DNA from: an uncultured Bacteroidales bacterium | GTDB taxonomy: Bacteria; Bacteroidota; Bacteroidia; Bacteroidales; UBA932 | Assembly: GCA_944323775.1 (NCBI GenBank) | Contig: CALUTT010000027.1 | Span: 1 to 64,000 of the forward strand | Direction of reading: 5' to 3' | Length of the DNA stretch: 64,000 nucleotides | Shown here: positions 1 through 9,283 of the stretch, one piece after another | How the letters are laid out: every line of letters begins with the position of its first letter | Position numbering within the stretch: position 1 is the stretch's first letter | The notes under the pieces: generated by a model | Told to the model about the DNA's origin: nothing | Databases searched by the model: none | What the model saw: only the letters and a program-made list of their open reading frames with translations | Translations under genes and position numbers: made by a program

Positions 1-786
1 AGGACAAGCGGCGCCGTCGGTGTAACGGACAATCCGGCGCTTCGCTCTCCGTTCAACTACAACGGCAATGTGACTTTCCTCGCGCTCGAAGACAGCGAGG
101 GTGTCGAAAGGGAGCTCTCCGGAGGACAATACGCGGCAGTCATTATCGAGGGCATACAGGGAGTGGCCGGAATCTACGAACCCTCCGACGGATTCCTGCG
201 CACCCTCAGGCAGCTTTGCGACCGCTACGGGACCAGGCTCGTACTCGACGAGATCCAGTCCGGATACGGACGCAGCGGAGACTTCTTCGCCCACCAGAGG
301 TCCGGAATCAGGGCCGACCTGGTGACCATGGCCAAAGGCATGGCGAACGGCTTCCCCATCGGTGCGGTGATCATCGCACCCGACATCAAGGCCTCCTACG
401 GAATGCTCGGCACCACGTTCGGAGGAAATCACCTCGCATGCACTGCAGCCCTCGCCGTGCTCGACGTAATGCAGAACGAGCATCTGGTAGAGAACGCCCG
501 CAAGGTCGGGGATTACTTCAGGGATGCGTTCCACCCGGACGGCGTTCTGGACGGGGCGCTCGAGGAATACCGCGGACGCGGCCTGATGATCGGCCTCCAG
601 ACAAGGCCGGCCTTCACGGGACTGAGGGACAGACTGCTGTTCGAGCGGCACTTCTTCACAGGGGCCGCCGGAAAGGACGTGATAAGGCTGCTCCCTCCCC
701 TGTGCATCGACATCGCTACGGCGGCAGACTTCGTCAAGGCATGGAGAGAACTAAGTTCAGACAACGCAAAACAGACCCAGGCATGA
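1..786 (+). CDS. argD: N-acylornithine aminotransferase, 5'-truncated by window edge
   Basis: Class III PLP-dependent aminotransferase that converts N-acylglutamate semialdehyde to N-acylornithine in arginine synthesis. The reading frame is open from base 1, so about 130 N-terminal residues lie outside the window; 261 residues are visible. RLVLDEIQSGYGRSG holds the aspartate that binds the PLP pyridine nitrogen, and TMAKGMANGFPIGAV holds the Schiff-base lysine. TTFGGNHLACTAALAVLD is the usual post-lysine segment. The stop overlaps the argF' start (ATGA), so the two genes are translationally coupled. The acyl group is probably succinyl rather than acetyl, judging from the downstream transcarbamylase. 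The other class III enzymes (GABA or ornithine aminotransferase) are less likely in this operon. Confidence 0.93.
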   Translation, partial: RTSGAVGVTDNPALRSPFNYNGNVTFLALEDSEGVERELSGGQYAAVIIEGIQGVAGIYEPSDGFLRTLRQLCDRYGTRLVLDEIQSGYGRSGDFFAHQRSGIRADLVTMAKGMANGFPIGAVIIAPDIKASYGMLGTTFGGNHLACTAALAVLDVMQNEHLVENARKVGDYFRDAFHPDGVLDGALEEYRGRGLMIGLQTRPAFTGLRDRLLFERHFFTGAAGKDVIRLLPPLCIDIATAADFVKAWRELSSDNAKQTQA

Positions 787-1736
787 AAGAATTCACATCT
801 ATAAGACAGCTTCCGGACCTTCAGGAAGCCCTGCGCGAGGCAAGGTATGTAAAGGAGCACCCCTTCGCCGACCAGGAACTCGGCAGGAACAGGACAGCTC
901 TGCTGGTCTTCTTCAACAACAGCCTGCGCACCAGGCTGAGCACGCAGAAGGCCGCGATGAACCTTGGCATGAACGTAATGGTGCTTGACGTCAACCAGGG
1001 CGCCTGGAAACTCGAGACCAGGCGCGGAGTCATAATGGATTCGGACAAGAGCGAACACCTGCTCGAGGCGATTCCGGTCATGGGCAGCTACTGCGACCTG
1101 ATAGGCGTGAGGTCGTTCGCGCAGTTCGAAAGCCGTGAGGAAGACTATGGCGAGACCGTCCTCAGACAGTTCATAGAGTATTCAGGCAGGCCCGTGTTCA
1201 GCATGGAGTCTGCGACCAGACACCCCCTTCAGACCCTCGCGGACATACTCACGATTGAGGAGCACAAGAGCTCCGCGCGTCCCAAAGTCGTCATGACATG
1301 GGCGCCGCATCCCAAGGCTCTGCCACAGGCGGTGCCGAACTCTTTCGCCGAAGGGGCCCTGCTCGCCGGATACGACCTCGTGATAGCAAACCCGGAAGGC
1401 TACGACCTCGATCCTGAATTCACGCGCGGCGCAACCGTGACGCACAACCAGGACGAGGCGCTCGAAGGAGCCGACTTCGTATATGCAAAGAACTGGTCAG
1501 CCTACGGAGGTGACAACTACGGCAAGGTACTGAACCGTGACATGGGATGGACGGTGACCGCCGAAAAGATGGCGCTCACCAACAATGCCTTCTTCATGCA
1601 CTGCCTTCCCGTAAGACGCAACATGATAGTCAGCGACGATGTGATAGAAAGCCCCCGCTCCCTGGTCATCCCGGAAGCGGCAAACAGGGTCGTTTCAGCG
1701 CAGACCATACTCAAGATGATGCTCAGAGACCTATGA
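783..1736 (+). CDS. argF': N-acyl(succinyl)ornithine carbamoyltransferase ArgF'
   Basis: Transfers the carbamoyl group of carbamoyl phosphate to N-acyl-L-ornithine, giving N-acylcitrulline. It is a cytosolic enzyme of 317 residues, the usual length. Visible motifs are the carbamoyl-phosphate loop FFNNSLRTRLST (about 43-54), HPLQTLAD, and HCLPVRR with Cys274. The sequence resembles the Bacteroides fragilis ArgF' enzyme throughout, including the DVNQGAWKLE segment. The residue known to decide acetyl versus succinyl specificity (Pro90 in B. fragilis, Glu92 in Xanthomonas) is Ser90 here, within MDSDKSEHLLEA. From family knowledge, a small non-acidic residue there goes with succinylornithine; that assignment is inference. 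The start is the ATG inside the ATGA overlap with argD; an in-frame extension upstream would cover argD and is rejected. Confidence 0.93.
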   Translation: MKEFTSIRQLPDLQEALREARYVKEHPFADQELGRNRTALLVFFNNSLRTRLSTQKAAMNLGMNVMVLDVNQGAWKLETRRGVIMDSDKSEHLLEAIPVMGSYCDLIGVRSFAQFESREEDYGETVLRQFIEYSGRPVFSMESATRHPLQTLADILTIEEHKSSARPKVVMTWAPHPKALPQAVPNSFAEGALLAGYDLVIANPEGYDLDPEFTRGATVTHNQDEALEGADFVYAKNWSAYGGDNYGKVLNRDMGWTVTAEKMALTNNAFFMHCLPVRRNMIVSDDVIESPRSLVIPEAANRVVSAQTILKMMLRDL

Positions 1737-2515
1737 CGACAGTTGTAAAGATCGGGGGAAATGTAGTCGACAACCCCGCAGCACTGGAGAAGTTCTGCTC
1801 GGACTTCGCCGCGATGCCCGGCGAGAAGATTCTCGTGCACGGCGGAGGAGCCCTTGCGAGCAGGCTCCAGAAGGCTCTCGGCATTGAGCCCAGGATGATC
1901 GACGGCCGAAGGGTCACCGACGCACAGACACTAAAGGTCGTGACCATGGTCTACGCCGGGTGGTGCAACAAGACCATAGTCTCGCTGCTGCAGGCCAGAG
2001 GATGCAACGCCATCGGGCTCTCCGGACCTGACGCATCCATGATAACCGCGACCAGAAGGCCCCCGGTGCCTGCCGGAGACGGTTCCGGGGCGCTTCTCGA
2101 CTTTGGGAACGTCGGCGACGTCGGACCAGAAAGCGTGAATGTCATCGGCCTCCGCGCAATGCTGGAGGCGGGGCTGGTTCCGGTCTTCTGCGCCATCACG
2201 CATGACGGCTCCGGCAACCTGCTCAATACCAATGCGGATTCCGTGGCCTGTGCGATTTCTTGTGCAATTAATGCGAAACTTCTTTATTGTTTCGAAAAAA
2301 ATGGCGTACTTTACGACAAATTTGACGAGGACAGCGTAATTCCGGAACTAGACCCCCGATCTTACGCTGGCCTGCGTGCGGAAGGACGCATAGCGGACGG
2401 CATGATTCCGAAACTGGACAACGCATTCAAGGCTCTCTCCAACGGGACCTTGTCAGTGACGATAATGAACGCCTGCAACCTGCCGGACGAGTCAGGTACA
2501 AAACTGCTCTTATGA
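1733..2515 (+). CDS. argB: N-acetylglutamate (N-acylglutamate) kinase
   Basis: Amino-acid kinase family enzyme phosphorylating the gamma-carboxylate of N-acylglutamate, the second step of arginine synthesis; 260 residues, normal for short ArgB. The N-terminal KIGGNVVD holds the phosphate-binding lysine and glycines. VHGGGALASRLQKALGI is the substrate-binding glycine loop. LNTNADSVACAI and GIADGMIPKLDNA are the ATP-site segments. It starts at the ATG of an ATGA overlap with argF' and ends in another with the next gene. An approximately 90-base AT-rich patch lies inside it (2251-2340; see findings), without breaking the frame. The true substrate could be succinylglutamate. Confidence 0.92.
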   Translation: MTTVVKIGGNVVDNPAALEKFCSDFAAMPGEKILVHGGGALASRLQKALGIEPRMIDGRRVTDAQTLKVVTMVYAGWCNKTIVSLLQARGCNAIGLSGPDASMITATRRPPVPAGDGSGALLDFGNVGDVGPESVNVIGLRAMLEAGLVPVFCAITHDGSGNLLNTNADSVACAISCAINAKLLYCFEKNGVLYDKFDEDSVIPELDPRSYAGLRAEGRIADGMIPKLDNAFKALSNGTLSVTIMNACNLPDESGTKLLL

Positions 2516-3609
2516 CAAGCCGCAACGAGTACACAGAACTGCTCAGGGACATGGTACGCATCCCTTCCCCGTCTTTCGGGGAGGAAAGGGTGGCGTCGTT
2601 CCTTCAGGAAAGGCTTGACTCGTGGGGGCTTTCATGCCGGAGGCTCCGCAACAACCTTGTCTGCGTGTCGCGCTGCTTCAACCCGTCACTCAAGACCCTT
2701 GCCCTTGACGCGCATATCGATACGGTGCCCGTCTCGGCCGGGTACACAAGGGATCCTTACGATCCTGGCATGGATGACAGCATTGTCTACGGGCTGGGGG
2801 CCAACGACGATGGCGGAAGTGTGGTATCGATGATTGCCGCATTCCGTCATTTTTTTTGCACACCTCTCAAGTTCAACCTGATGCTGGTGCTCAGCGCCGA
2901 GGAGGAACGTTCCGGCGACGGAGGCGCTTCCTGGCTCTACTCTGAAGGAGGGCCTCTGGACGCTCACTTCGAGGGACTCCCCTCGCCTGACTGGGTGATA
3001 GTCGGAGAACCGACCATGATGAAGGCCGCAACCGCGGAGAAAGGCCTTCTGGTACTCGACGGCACGGCAAGAGGCAAGAGCGGACATGCCGCAAGGGGCG
3101 AAGGTGTCAACGCCCTCTACATCGCAATGGACGACATTGCGGCAATCAGGGCACACGAGTTCCGGAGAGTTTCGGACGTTTCGGGCAAAGTCACTCTCAA
3201 CGTGACGCAGATCCAGGCAGGAAGCGCTCACAACATAATTCCCGACAAGTGCTGCTTCACTGTAGATATCCGCACCAACGAACTGTACGACCCGTCCGAG
3301 GTGCTTGAAGAACTCAGGGCCCTCTGCAGGAGCTCACTCGAGGCGAGGAACCTCGCGAACAGGGCCAGGGCCACGCGTGCCGGTTCACCTCTTCTTGCGA
3401 CGGCACGAAGGCTGGGCCTGGAACTTTTCTGCTCCACCACGGCCTCAGACTGGCTCAGGACACGCAGGGACACCATAAAGATGGGCCCGGGAGACTCTTC
3501 GCGTTCGCACACGGCGGACGAATACATACTTGCCGACGAGATATCGGCCGGCATTGAGGGATACACGAAATTCATAGGAGAATTCAACAATGGCTACACT
3601 CTGGAATAA
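2512..3609 (+). CDS. argE: M20-family N-acylornithine/N-acylcitrulline deacylase (ArgE-like)
   Basis: Zinc-dependent M20 amidohydrolase of 365 residues that should remove the acyl group late in arginine synthesis. With an ArgF' enzyme upstream, the likely substrate is N-acylcitrulline, not acetylornithine. Metal-site motifs are DAHIDTVP (His and Asp), GANDDGGSVVSM (bridging Asp), SAEEERSG (general-base Glu and ligand Glu), VGEPT, and the C-terminal RSHTADEYI (His ligand). GKSGHAARGEGVNAL starts the lid/dimerisation domain. The ATGA start overlaps the argB stop, and the 3' end overlaps argH by 20 bases. The family also contains DapE and carboxypeptidase G2; context decides the call. Confidence 0.85.
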   Translation: MTSRNEYTELLRDMVRIPSPSFGEERVASFLQERLDSWGLSCRRLRNNLVCVSRCFNPSLKTLALDAHIDTVPVSAGYTRDPYDPGMDDSIVYGLGANDDGGSVVSMIAAFRHFFCTPLKFNLMLVLSAEEERSGDGGASWLYSEGGPLDAHFEGLPSPDWVIVGEPTMMKAATAEKGLLVLDGTARGKSGHAARGEGVNALYIAMDDIAAIRAHEFRRVSDVSGKVTLNVTQIQAGSAHNIIPDKCCFTVDIRTNELYDPSEVLEELRALCRSSLEARNLANRARATRAGSPLLATARRLGLELFCSTTASDWLRTRRDTIKMGPGDSSRSHTADEYILADEISAGIEGYTKFIGEFNNGYTLE

Positions 3610-4906
3610 AGGCACAGAAGCGACTGACGCAGTCGAGCAGTTCACTGTCGGCAACGACAGGATACTCGACATGGAGCTTGCAAAGTATGACGTACAGGGC
3701 TCGAAAGCCCACATAAGGATGCTTCTGAGCATAGGGCTGCTGACCAGAGAGGAATTCGACAGTCTGGATGCCGGGCTCGACAGGATCGCCGCAAGCATCG
3801 AGAACGGGACTTTCCGCCTCGAGGACGACGTCGAGGACATCCATTCCCAGGTCGAGCTGAACCTTACGAGGGAGCTGGGCCAGACCGGCAAGAAAATCCA
3901 TGCCGGACGCTCCAGGAACGACCAGGTCCTCGTCGACGTCAAGCTGTTCCTGCGTGACGAGCTGAAGACTCTCAGGAGCGAGACTCTCGAACTCTTCGAC
4001 ACTCTCCAGGCCCTCAGCGAACGCTACAGGGAGGTCCTGCTGCCGGGCTACACCCACGGACAGGTCGCAATGCCCTCGTCGTTCGGGCTATGGTTCGGAG
4101 GCCATGCCGAGGCACTTGTCAACGACATGTACATGCTCGGCGCCGCATACAGGGTCGTCAACCGCAACCCGCTCGGGTCAGCCGCCGGCTACGGCAACTC
4201 TTTCCCGCTCGACAGGGAGATGACCACCCGCCTGCTGGGATTCGACTCCATGGACTACAACAGCGTGGCGGCACAGCTGAGCCGCGGAAAAAGCGAGCGC
4301 TGCGTCGCATCGGCAATAGGGTCGCTGGCCCTTACCCTGAACAAGTTCGCCTCTGACTGCTGCCTGTTCATGTGCCCCAACTTCGCGTTCATATCCTTCC
4401 CCGACAACCTGACGACCGGGTCGAGCATAATGCCCCACAAGAAGAATCCAGATGTCTGGGAGATGGTGCGCGGCAAGTGCAACCGAATACTCTCGTGCGA
4501 AAACGAGATCTCGATACTGTGCAGCAACCTCCCGTCCGGATACCACCGCGACAGCCAGCTGCTCAAGGACATACTCTTCCCTGCGCTCGAGTTGACCCAC
4601 TCCTGCCTCAGGATGACACGCTATATGCTTGAACACATAAGAATCAACGACAAGATACTGGACAACCCGATATATTCATACCTCTTCACGGTCGAGGAGG
4701 TCAACCTCAGGACGCTTGCAGGCACCCCCTTCCGCGAGGCATACCGGCAGGTCGGCGAGGAGGTCGCAAGGGGCGAATTCAAATACTCGCGCGCAGGCGC
4801 CGGAACCCTGAAGGCTTCCGACCTCGGACACACACACGCAGGCAGCATCGGGAACCTGTGCAACGACAAGATAAGCCTTCTGATGAAATCGGCATCCAAC
4901 TGGTAA
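3590..4906 (+). CDS. argH: Argininosuccinate lyase
   Basis: Splits argininosuccinate into arginine and fumarate; a homotetrameric cytosolic enzyme of the fumarase/aspartase superfamily, 438 residues. The family signature GSSIMPHKKNPD (about 277-288) contains the mobile catalytic serine. Other marks are HAGRSRNDQVLVD, the GYTHGQVAMP segment with the catalytic histidine, and NRNPLGSAAGYG. The ATG lies inside the end of the deacylase gene (20-base overlap), so translation is coupled. Argininosuccinate synthase (argG) is not in the window and must be encoded elsewhere, possibly upstream. Confidence 0.96.
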   Translation: MATLWNKGTEATDAVEQFTVGNDRILDMELAKYDVQGSKAHIRMLLSIGLLTREEFDSLDAGLDRIAASIENGTFRLEDDVEDIHSQVELNLTRELGQTGKKIHAGRSRNDQVLVDVKLFLRDELKTLRSETLELFDTLQALSERYREVLLPGYTHGQVAMPSSFGLWFGGHAEALVNDMYMLGAAYRVVNRNPLGSAAGYGNSFPLDREMTTRLLGFDSMDYNSVAAQLSRGKSERCVASAIGSLALTLNKFASDCCLFMCPNFAFISFPDNLTTGSSIMPHKKNPDVWEMVRGKCNRILSCENEISILCSNLPSGYHRDSQLLKDILFPALELTHSCLRMTRYMLEHIRINDKILDNPIYSYLFTVEEVNLRTLAGTPFREAYRQVGEEVARGEFKYSRAGAGTLKASDLGHTHAGSIGNLCNDKISLLMKSASNW

Positions 4907-4921
4907 AGCAACACACACTAT

Positions 4922-6004
4922 ATGGCACAAAATCGTAAAAAAGCAACCCTCGTTCTGAGCAACGGCCACAGGATGGAAGGATGGAGTTTCGGCTACGACG
5001 CCGCCGCAAGCGGAGAAGTGGTGTTCTCCACGGCAATGGTCGGATATCCCGAGAGTCTCACAGACCCGTCGTACTCGGGACAGATACTTTGCGTCAGCTA
5101 TCCTCTGATCGGCAACTACGGCATCCCTTCCGAAGAATTCGACGAAAACGGACTATGCACGTCGTTCGAATCAGAGAAGATACATGTCCGCGGGCTCATC
5201 ATCTCCGACTACAGCGAGAAGTACAGCCACTGGGACGCTGTCAAGAGCCTCGACGAATGGCTCAGGGAGCAGAAGGTTCCGGGGATCTTCGGGATCGACA
5301 CCCGCGAACTCACCAAGATCCTGCGCGAAGAGGGCTCGATGCTCGGGAAGATCGTCCCGGAGGGCGTCGTGGAGGATGACGTGCCGGCCTATGATCCCAA
5401 CCTCGACAACCAGGTCGATATCGTCAGCTGCAAGGAGGTGATCGAATATCCCGGACAGGGGAAGAAGATAGTCCTTGTAGACTGCGGCGTAAAGCACCAG
5501 ATACTGCGCTGCCTGATACGAAGGGGCGTCAGGATAACCAGAGTCCCGTGGGACTATGACTTCAACACTCTCGACTGGGACGGCCTGTTCATCTCCAACG
5601 GCCCCGGCAACCCCCAGTTCTGCACGGCAGCGGTCGAACACATCAGGACCGCCCTCAAGGGAGACAGGCCCGTATGCGGCATATGCATGGGCAACCAGCT
5701 GCTCTCCCTCGCAGCCGGAGCCGGGACTTTCAAGCTCAAATACGGACACCGCAGCCACAACCAGCCTGTGCGCATGGTAGGTACAGACAGGTGCTTCATA
5801 ACATCCCAGAACCATGGATTTGCCGTTGACAGCAGCACGCTTGGACCTGACTGGGAACCATATTTCGTCAACATGAACGACGGCACGAACGAGGGAATAC
5901 GCCACCGCAGCAAGCCGTTCTTCTCAGTTCAGTTCCACCCGGAGGCATCCAGCGGCCCCGTGGACACTGAATTCCTGTTTGACGAGTTCATTTCGAAACT
6001 ATAG
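4922..6004 (+). CDS. carA: Carbamoyl-phosphate synthase small subunit (glutaminase)
   Basis: Class I glutamine amidotransferase that delivers ammonia to CarB for carbamoyl phosphate synthesis; 360 residues, typical length. The N-terminal CPSase small-chain domain carries GEVVFSTAMVGYPESLTDPSY. The C-terminal GATase has the nucleophile in PVCGICMGNQLL (Cys255), the ISNGPGNPQ oxyanion segment and QFHPEAS with the triad His and Glu. It follows argH by 15 bases and precedes carB by 4, so it belongs to the arginine transcript and serves ArgF' directly. Confidence 0.96.
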   Translation: MAQNRKKATLVLSNGHRMEGWSFGYDAAASGEVVFSTAMVGYPESLTDPSYSGQILCVSYPLIGNYGIPSEEFDENGLCTSFESEKIHVRGLIISDYSEKYSHWDAVKSLDEWLREQKVPGIFGIDTRELTKILREEGSMLGKIVPEGVVEDDVPAYDPNLDNQVDIVSCKEVIEYPGQGKKIVLVDCGVKHQILRCLIRRGVRITRVPWDYDFNTLDWDGLFISNGPGNPQFCTAAVEHIRTALKGDRPVCGICMGNQLLSLAAGAGTFKLKYGHRSHNQPVRMVGTDRCFITSQNHGFAVDSSTLGPDWEPYFVNMNDGTNEGIRHRSKPFFSVQFHPEASSGPVDTEFLFDEFISKL

Positions 6005-6008
6005 AGCC

Positions 6009-9000
6009 ATGATTGACAAAAACATAAGGAAAGTTCTGGTGCTCGGGTCCGGGGCACTCAAGATCGGAGAGGCAGGTGAATTCGACTACAGCGGCTCACA
6101 GGCCCTCAAAGCCCTCAAGGAGGAAGGCATCGAGACCATACTGATAAACCCCAACATCGCGACAGTTCAGACATCCGAGGGGGTTGCCGACAAGGTTTAC
6201 TTCCTGCCGGTGACGCCGTTCTTCGTGGAGAAGGTCATCGTCAAGGAGAAGCCTCAGGGGATACTGCTGTCCTTCGGAGGACAGACAGCCCTGAACTGCG
6301 GAGTCGAGCTTTACCGCAGCGGAGTCCTCGAGAGAAACGGGATCAAGGTGCTCGGAACTCCGGTCCAGGCCATAATTGACACGGAAGACAGGGAGCTGTT
6401 CGTCCTCAAGCTCGATGAAATCGGGGTGAAGACCATAAAGTCACACGCCGCATCGAACATGGAAGAGGCCAGGGCAGCCGCAGCCACCGTCGGATATCCG
6501 GTAATCATCAGGGCGGCATACGCGCTCGGTGGGCTCGGGTCAGGATTCTGCGAAAACGAGGCGGAACTCAACGCCGTCGCAGGCAAGGCCTTTTCGTTCT
6601 CGCCCCAGATCCTGGTCGAGAAATCTCTCAGGGGCTGGAAGGAAATCGAATACGAAGTCGTCAGGGACAGCTACGACAACTGCATCACAGTCTGCAACAT
6701 GGAGAATTTCGACCCTCTCGGGATCCACACGGGCGAAAGCATAGTCGTGGCGCCCTCGCAGACACTTTCCAACAAGGAATTCCACTTCCTGCGCAAGACG
6801 GCAATAGACATCGTGCGGCACATCGGCATAGTCGGCGAGTGCAACGTCCAGTATGCGTTCAGTCCTGACGGTGAGGATTACAGGGTCATAGAGGTAAACG
6901 CCAGGCTCAGCCGCTCGTCGGCTCTGGCATCCAAGGCCACTGGCTACCCGCTCGCGTTCATCGCAGCCAAGCTCGGCCTCGGCTACGGGCTCTTCGAGCT
7001 GAAGAACGCGGTGACCAAGACGACTCCAGCATTCTTCGAGCCTGCACTCGACTACGTGGTATGCAAGATCCCCCGCTGGGACCTTGCCAAGTTCAAGGGC
7101 GTCTCCCGCGAGATCGGGTCGAGCATGAAGAGTGTCGGCGAGGTCATGGCGATAGGGCGCAACTTCGAGGAGGCGATCCAGAAAGGACTCAGGATGATAG
7201 GACAGGGAGCAAACGGTTTCGTATGCAACAAGCCCTATGACTCAAAGGATCTCGACTATGCACTCAAGATCCCTACGGACACCCGCATTTTCGCGATTGC
7301 CGCGGCAATGGAAAGCGGCTATTCGATCGACAGGATACACGAGCTCACCAAGATCGACAAGTGGTTCCTCGACAAGCTCTACAACATCGAGATGACTTAC
7401 AGGGAACTCGAAGAGTGCAGCGGCATCGGGGAGCTCAGTCCCGAACTCCTCCACAAGGCCAAGCGCCAGGGATTCTCCGACATTCAGATAGCCCGCGTGC
7501 TTTCGGTGCGCGAATCAGACATATGCAGCCTGCGCCGCAAGCTGGGGCTCAGGCCGTGCGTCAAGCAGATTGACACCCTTGCGGCTGAGTTCCCCTCCCA
7601 GACGAACTACCTCTACCTTACCTACAACGGGAGCAGCGACGACGTGTCGTTCCACCTTGACGGCAAGAGCGTGATAGTGCTGGGATCAGGCGCATACAGG
7701 ATCGGCAGCAGCGTGGAATTCGACTGGTGCGGCGTCAACGCGCTCCAGACACTCCACAAGAGAGGCTACCGCTCGATAATGGTCAACTACAACCCTGAGA
7801 CGGTGTCCACCGACTATGACATCTGCGACCGGCTGTACTTCGACGAGCTGAGTTACGAGACAGTGATGGAGATCTGCCGCCTCGAACAGCCATACGGCGT
7901 CATTGTCAGCGTCGGAGGCCAGATCCCCAACAACCTGGCCCTGCCTCTGATGGAAAGCGGCATCAACATTCTCGGCACTTCAGCCGTCGACATCGACAGG
8001 GCCGAGGACAGGAACAAGTTCTCCTCGATCGTCGACAAGCTCGGCATCGACCAGCCGCGCTGGAGAGAACTCACCACGATGGACGACATCAACAGTTTCA
8101 TCGCCGAGGTCGGCTTCCCTGTCCTCGTCAGGCCGTCATATGTGCTTTCCGGAGCCGCGATGAACGTATGCTACAGCTTCGACGACCTCAAAGTCTTCCT
8201 CGAAATGGCCGTAGAGGTATCGGAGGAGCACCCGGTCGTCATCAGCTCGTTCATGCAGAGGTGCAAGGAACTTGAATGCGACGCGGTCGCCGACTCCGGC
8301 AAGGTGATCGCATCGGCCATTTCCGAACATATCGAATTTGCAGGAGTGCACTCCGGCGACGCGACCATACAGTTCCCTCCACAGAAGATCTACGGCATCA
8401 CCGCTGCCAGGATTCGCAAGACCACGGCGGCAATAGCCAAGGAACTCAACATCACCGGACCCTTCAACATACAGTTCCTGGCGACCGACAACTACATCAA
8501 GGTCATCGAATGCAACCTGAGGGCGTCACGCAGTTTCCCCTTCGTATCCAAGGTCCTTAAGGCAAACTTCATAGAACTCGCCACACGGGCCATGCTCGGG
8601 GAGCATCCCGACCCCGTCACGGTAGATCCCTTTGACCTTGACTATGTAGGGATCAAGTGCTCGCAGTTCTCCTTCTCCAGGCTCAACCAGGCCGACCCTG
8701 TGCTCGGGGTGGACATGTCGTCTACCGGCGAGGTAGGCTGCATAGGCGACAACCTCGACGAGGCGCTGCTCAAGGCGATGCTTTCCGTCGGCCACCGTAT
8801 TCCGAAAAAGGCAGTGCTCATATCCTCGGGCAACGCAAGGCAGAAGGCGGACCTGCTCTATGCCTGCCAGGTGCTCGCGGCCACAGGCATGAAGATATAC
8901 GCCACGGCAGGTACCTGCAAGTACCTCAATGAAAACGGCGTCGCCGCCCTGAGAGCTCTGTGGCCGTTCGAAGTCACGACCGAAAGCCATCCCGCGGCCC

Positions 9001-9221
9001 TCGACCTGATACGCAACCATCAGGTGGACCTTGTGGTGAACATTCCCAAGAATTTCTCCCACAACGAACTCAGCAACGGCTACAAGATGAGACGTGCGGC
9101 GATAGACTTCAACGTACCTCTGATCACCAACAGCCGGCTTGCGACCGCTTACATCAGGGCCTTCTGCGCCGTTCCGCTCGACAAGATCAGCATCAAGAGC
9201 TGGGACGAATACAAATACTGA
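6009..9221 (+). CDS. carB: Carbamoyl-phosphate synthase large subunit
   Basis: Makes carbamoyl phosphate from bicarbonate, ammonia and two ATP, with ammonia channelled from CarA. It has 1070 residues, the normal full length. Two homologous ATP-grasp halves are visible, opening with VLVLGSGALKIGEAGEFDYSG near residue 8 and with VIVLGSGAYRIGSSVEFDW near residue 555. Each contains an ATP-grasp core (VIRAAYALGGLGSG; VLVRPSYVLSGAAMNV). An MGS-like allosteric domain closes the C-terminus (from about residue 935, VLISSGNARQKADL). The ATG at 6009 gives the standard N-terminus MIDKNIRKVLVLGSG; the in-frame start at 5979 lies inside carA and is not preferred. The arginine operon ends here, at a terminator. 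Confidence 0.96.
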   Translation: MIDKNIRKVLVLGSGALKIGEAGEFDYSGSQALKALKEEGIETILINPNIATVQTSEGVADKVYFLPVTPFFVEKVIVKEKPQGILLSFGGQTALNCGVELYRSGVLERNGIKVLGTPVQAIIDTEDRELFVLKLDEIGVKTIKSHAASNMEEARAAAATVGYPVIIRAAYALGGLGSGFCENEAELNAVAGKAFSFSPQILVEKSLRGWKEIEYEVVRDSYDNCITVCNMENFDPLGIHTGESIVVAPSQTLSNKEFHFLRKTAIDIVRHIGIVGECNVQYAFSPDGEDYRVIEVNARLSRSSALASKATGYPLAFIAAKLGLGYGLFELKNAVTKTTPAFFEPALDYVVCKIPRWDLAKFKGVSREIGSSMKSVGEVMAIGRNFEEAIQKGLRMIGQGANGFVCNKPYDSKDLDYALKIPTDTRIFAIAAAMESGYSIDRIHELTKIDKWFLDKLYNIEMTYRELEECSGIGELSPELLHKAKRQGFSDIQIARVLSVRESDICSLRRKLGLRPCVKQIDTLAAEFPSQTNYLYLTYNGSSDDVSFHLDGKSVIVLGSGAYRIGSSVEFDWCGVNALQTLHKRGYRSIMVNYNPETVSTDYDICDRLYFDELSYETVMEICRLEQPYGVIVSVGGQIPNNLALPLMESGINILGTSAVDIDRAEDRNKFSSIVDKLGIDQPRWRELTTMDDINSFIAEVGFPVLVRPSYVLSGAAMNVCYSFDDLKVFLEMAVEVSEEHPVVISSFMQRCKELECDAVADSGKVIASAISEHIEFAGVHSGDATIQFPPQKIYGITAARIRKTTAAIAKELNITGPFNIQFLATDNYIKVIECNLRASRSFPFVSKVLKANFIELATRAMLGEHPDPVTVDPFDLDYVGIKCSQFSFSRLNQADPVLGVDMSSTGEVGCIGDNLDEALLKAMLSVGHRIPKKAVLISSGNARQKADLLYACQVLAATGMKIYATAGTCKYLNENGVAALRALWPFEVTTESHPAALDLIRNHQVDLVVNIPKNFSHNELSNGYKMRRAAIDFNVPLITNSRLATAYIRAFCAVPLDKISIKSWDEYKY

Positions 9222-9226
9222 AAATA

Positions 9227-9263
9227 CCGCCCGGCAGCGAAATGCTGCCGGGCGGATTCTTTT
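9227..9263 (+). terminator. Rho-independent terminator of the arginine/car operon
   Basis: A perfect 12-bp GC-rich stem (9227-9238 with 9244-9255, arm CCGCCCGGCAGC) encloses a five-base loop and is followed by ATTCTTTT. It begins six bases after the carB stop and faces a convergent gene ending at 9284. Confidence 0.9.
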
Positions 9264-9283
9264 ACTGAAACTGCAGGAGCGGA

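Noticed and set aside
5979..6008. In-frame upstream start for carB giving ten extra residues
   Set aside because: It lies inside carA and the ATG at 6009 gives the standard CarB N-terminus.
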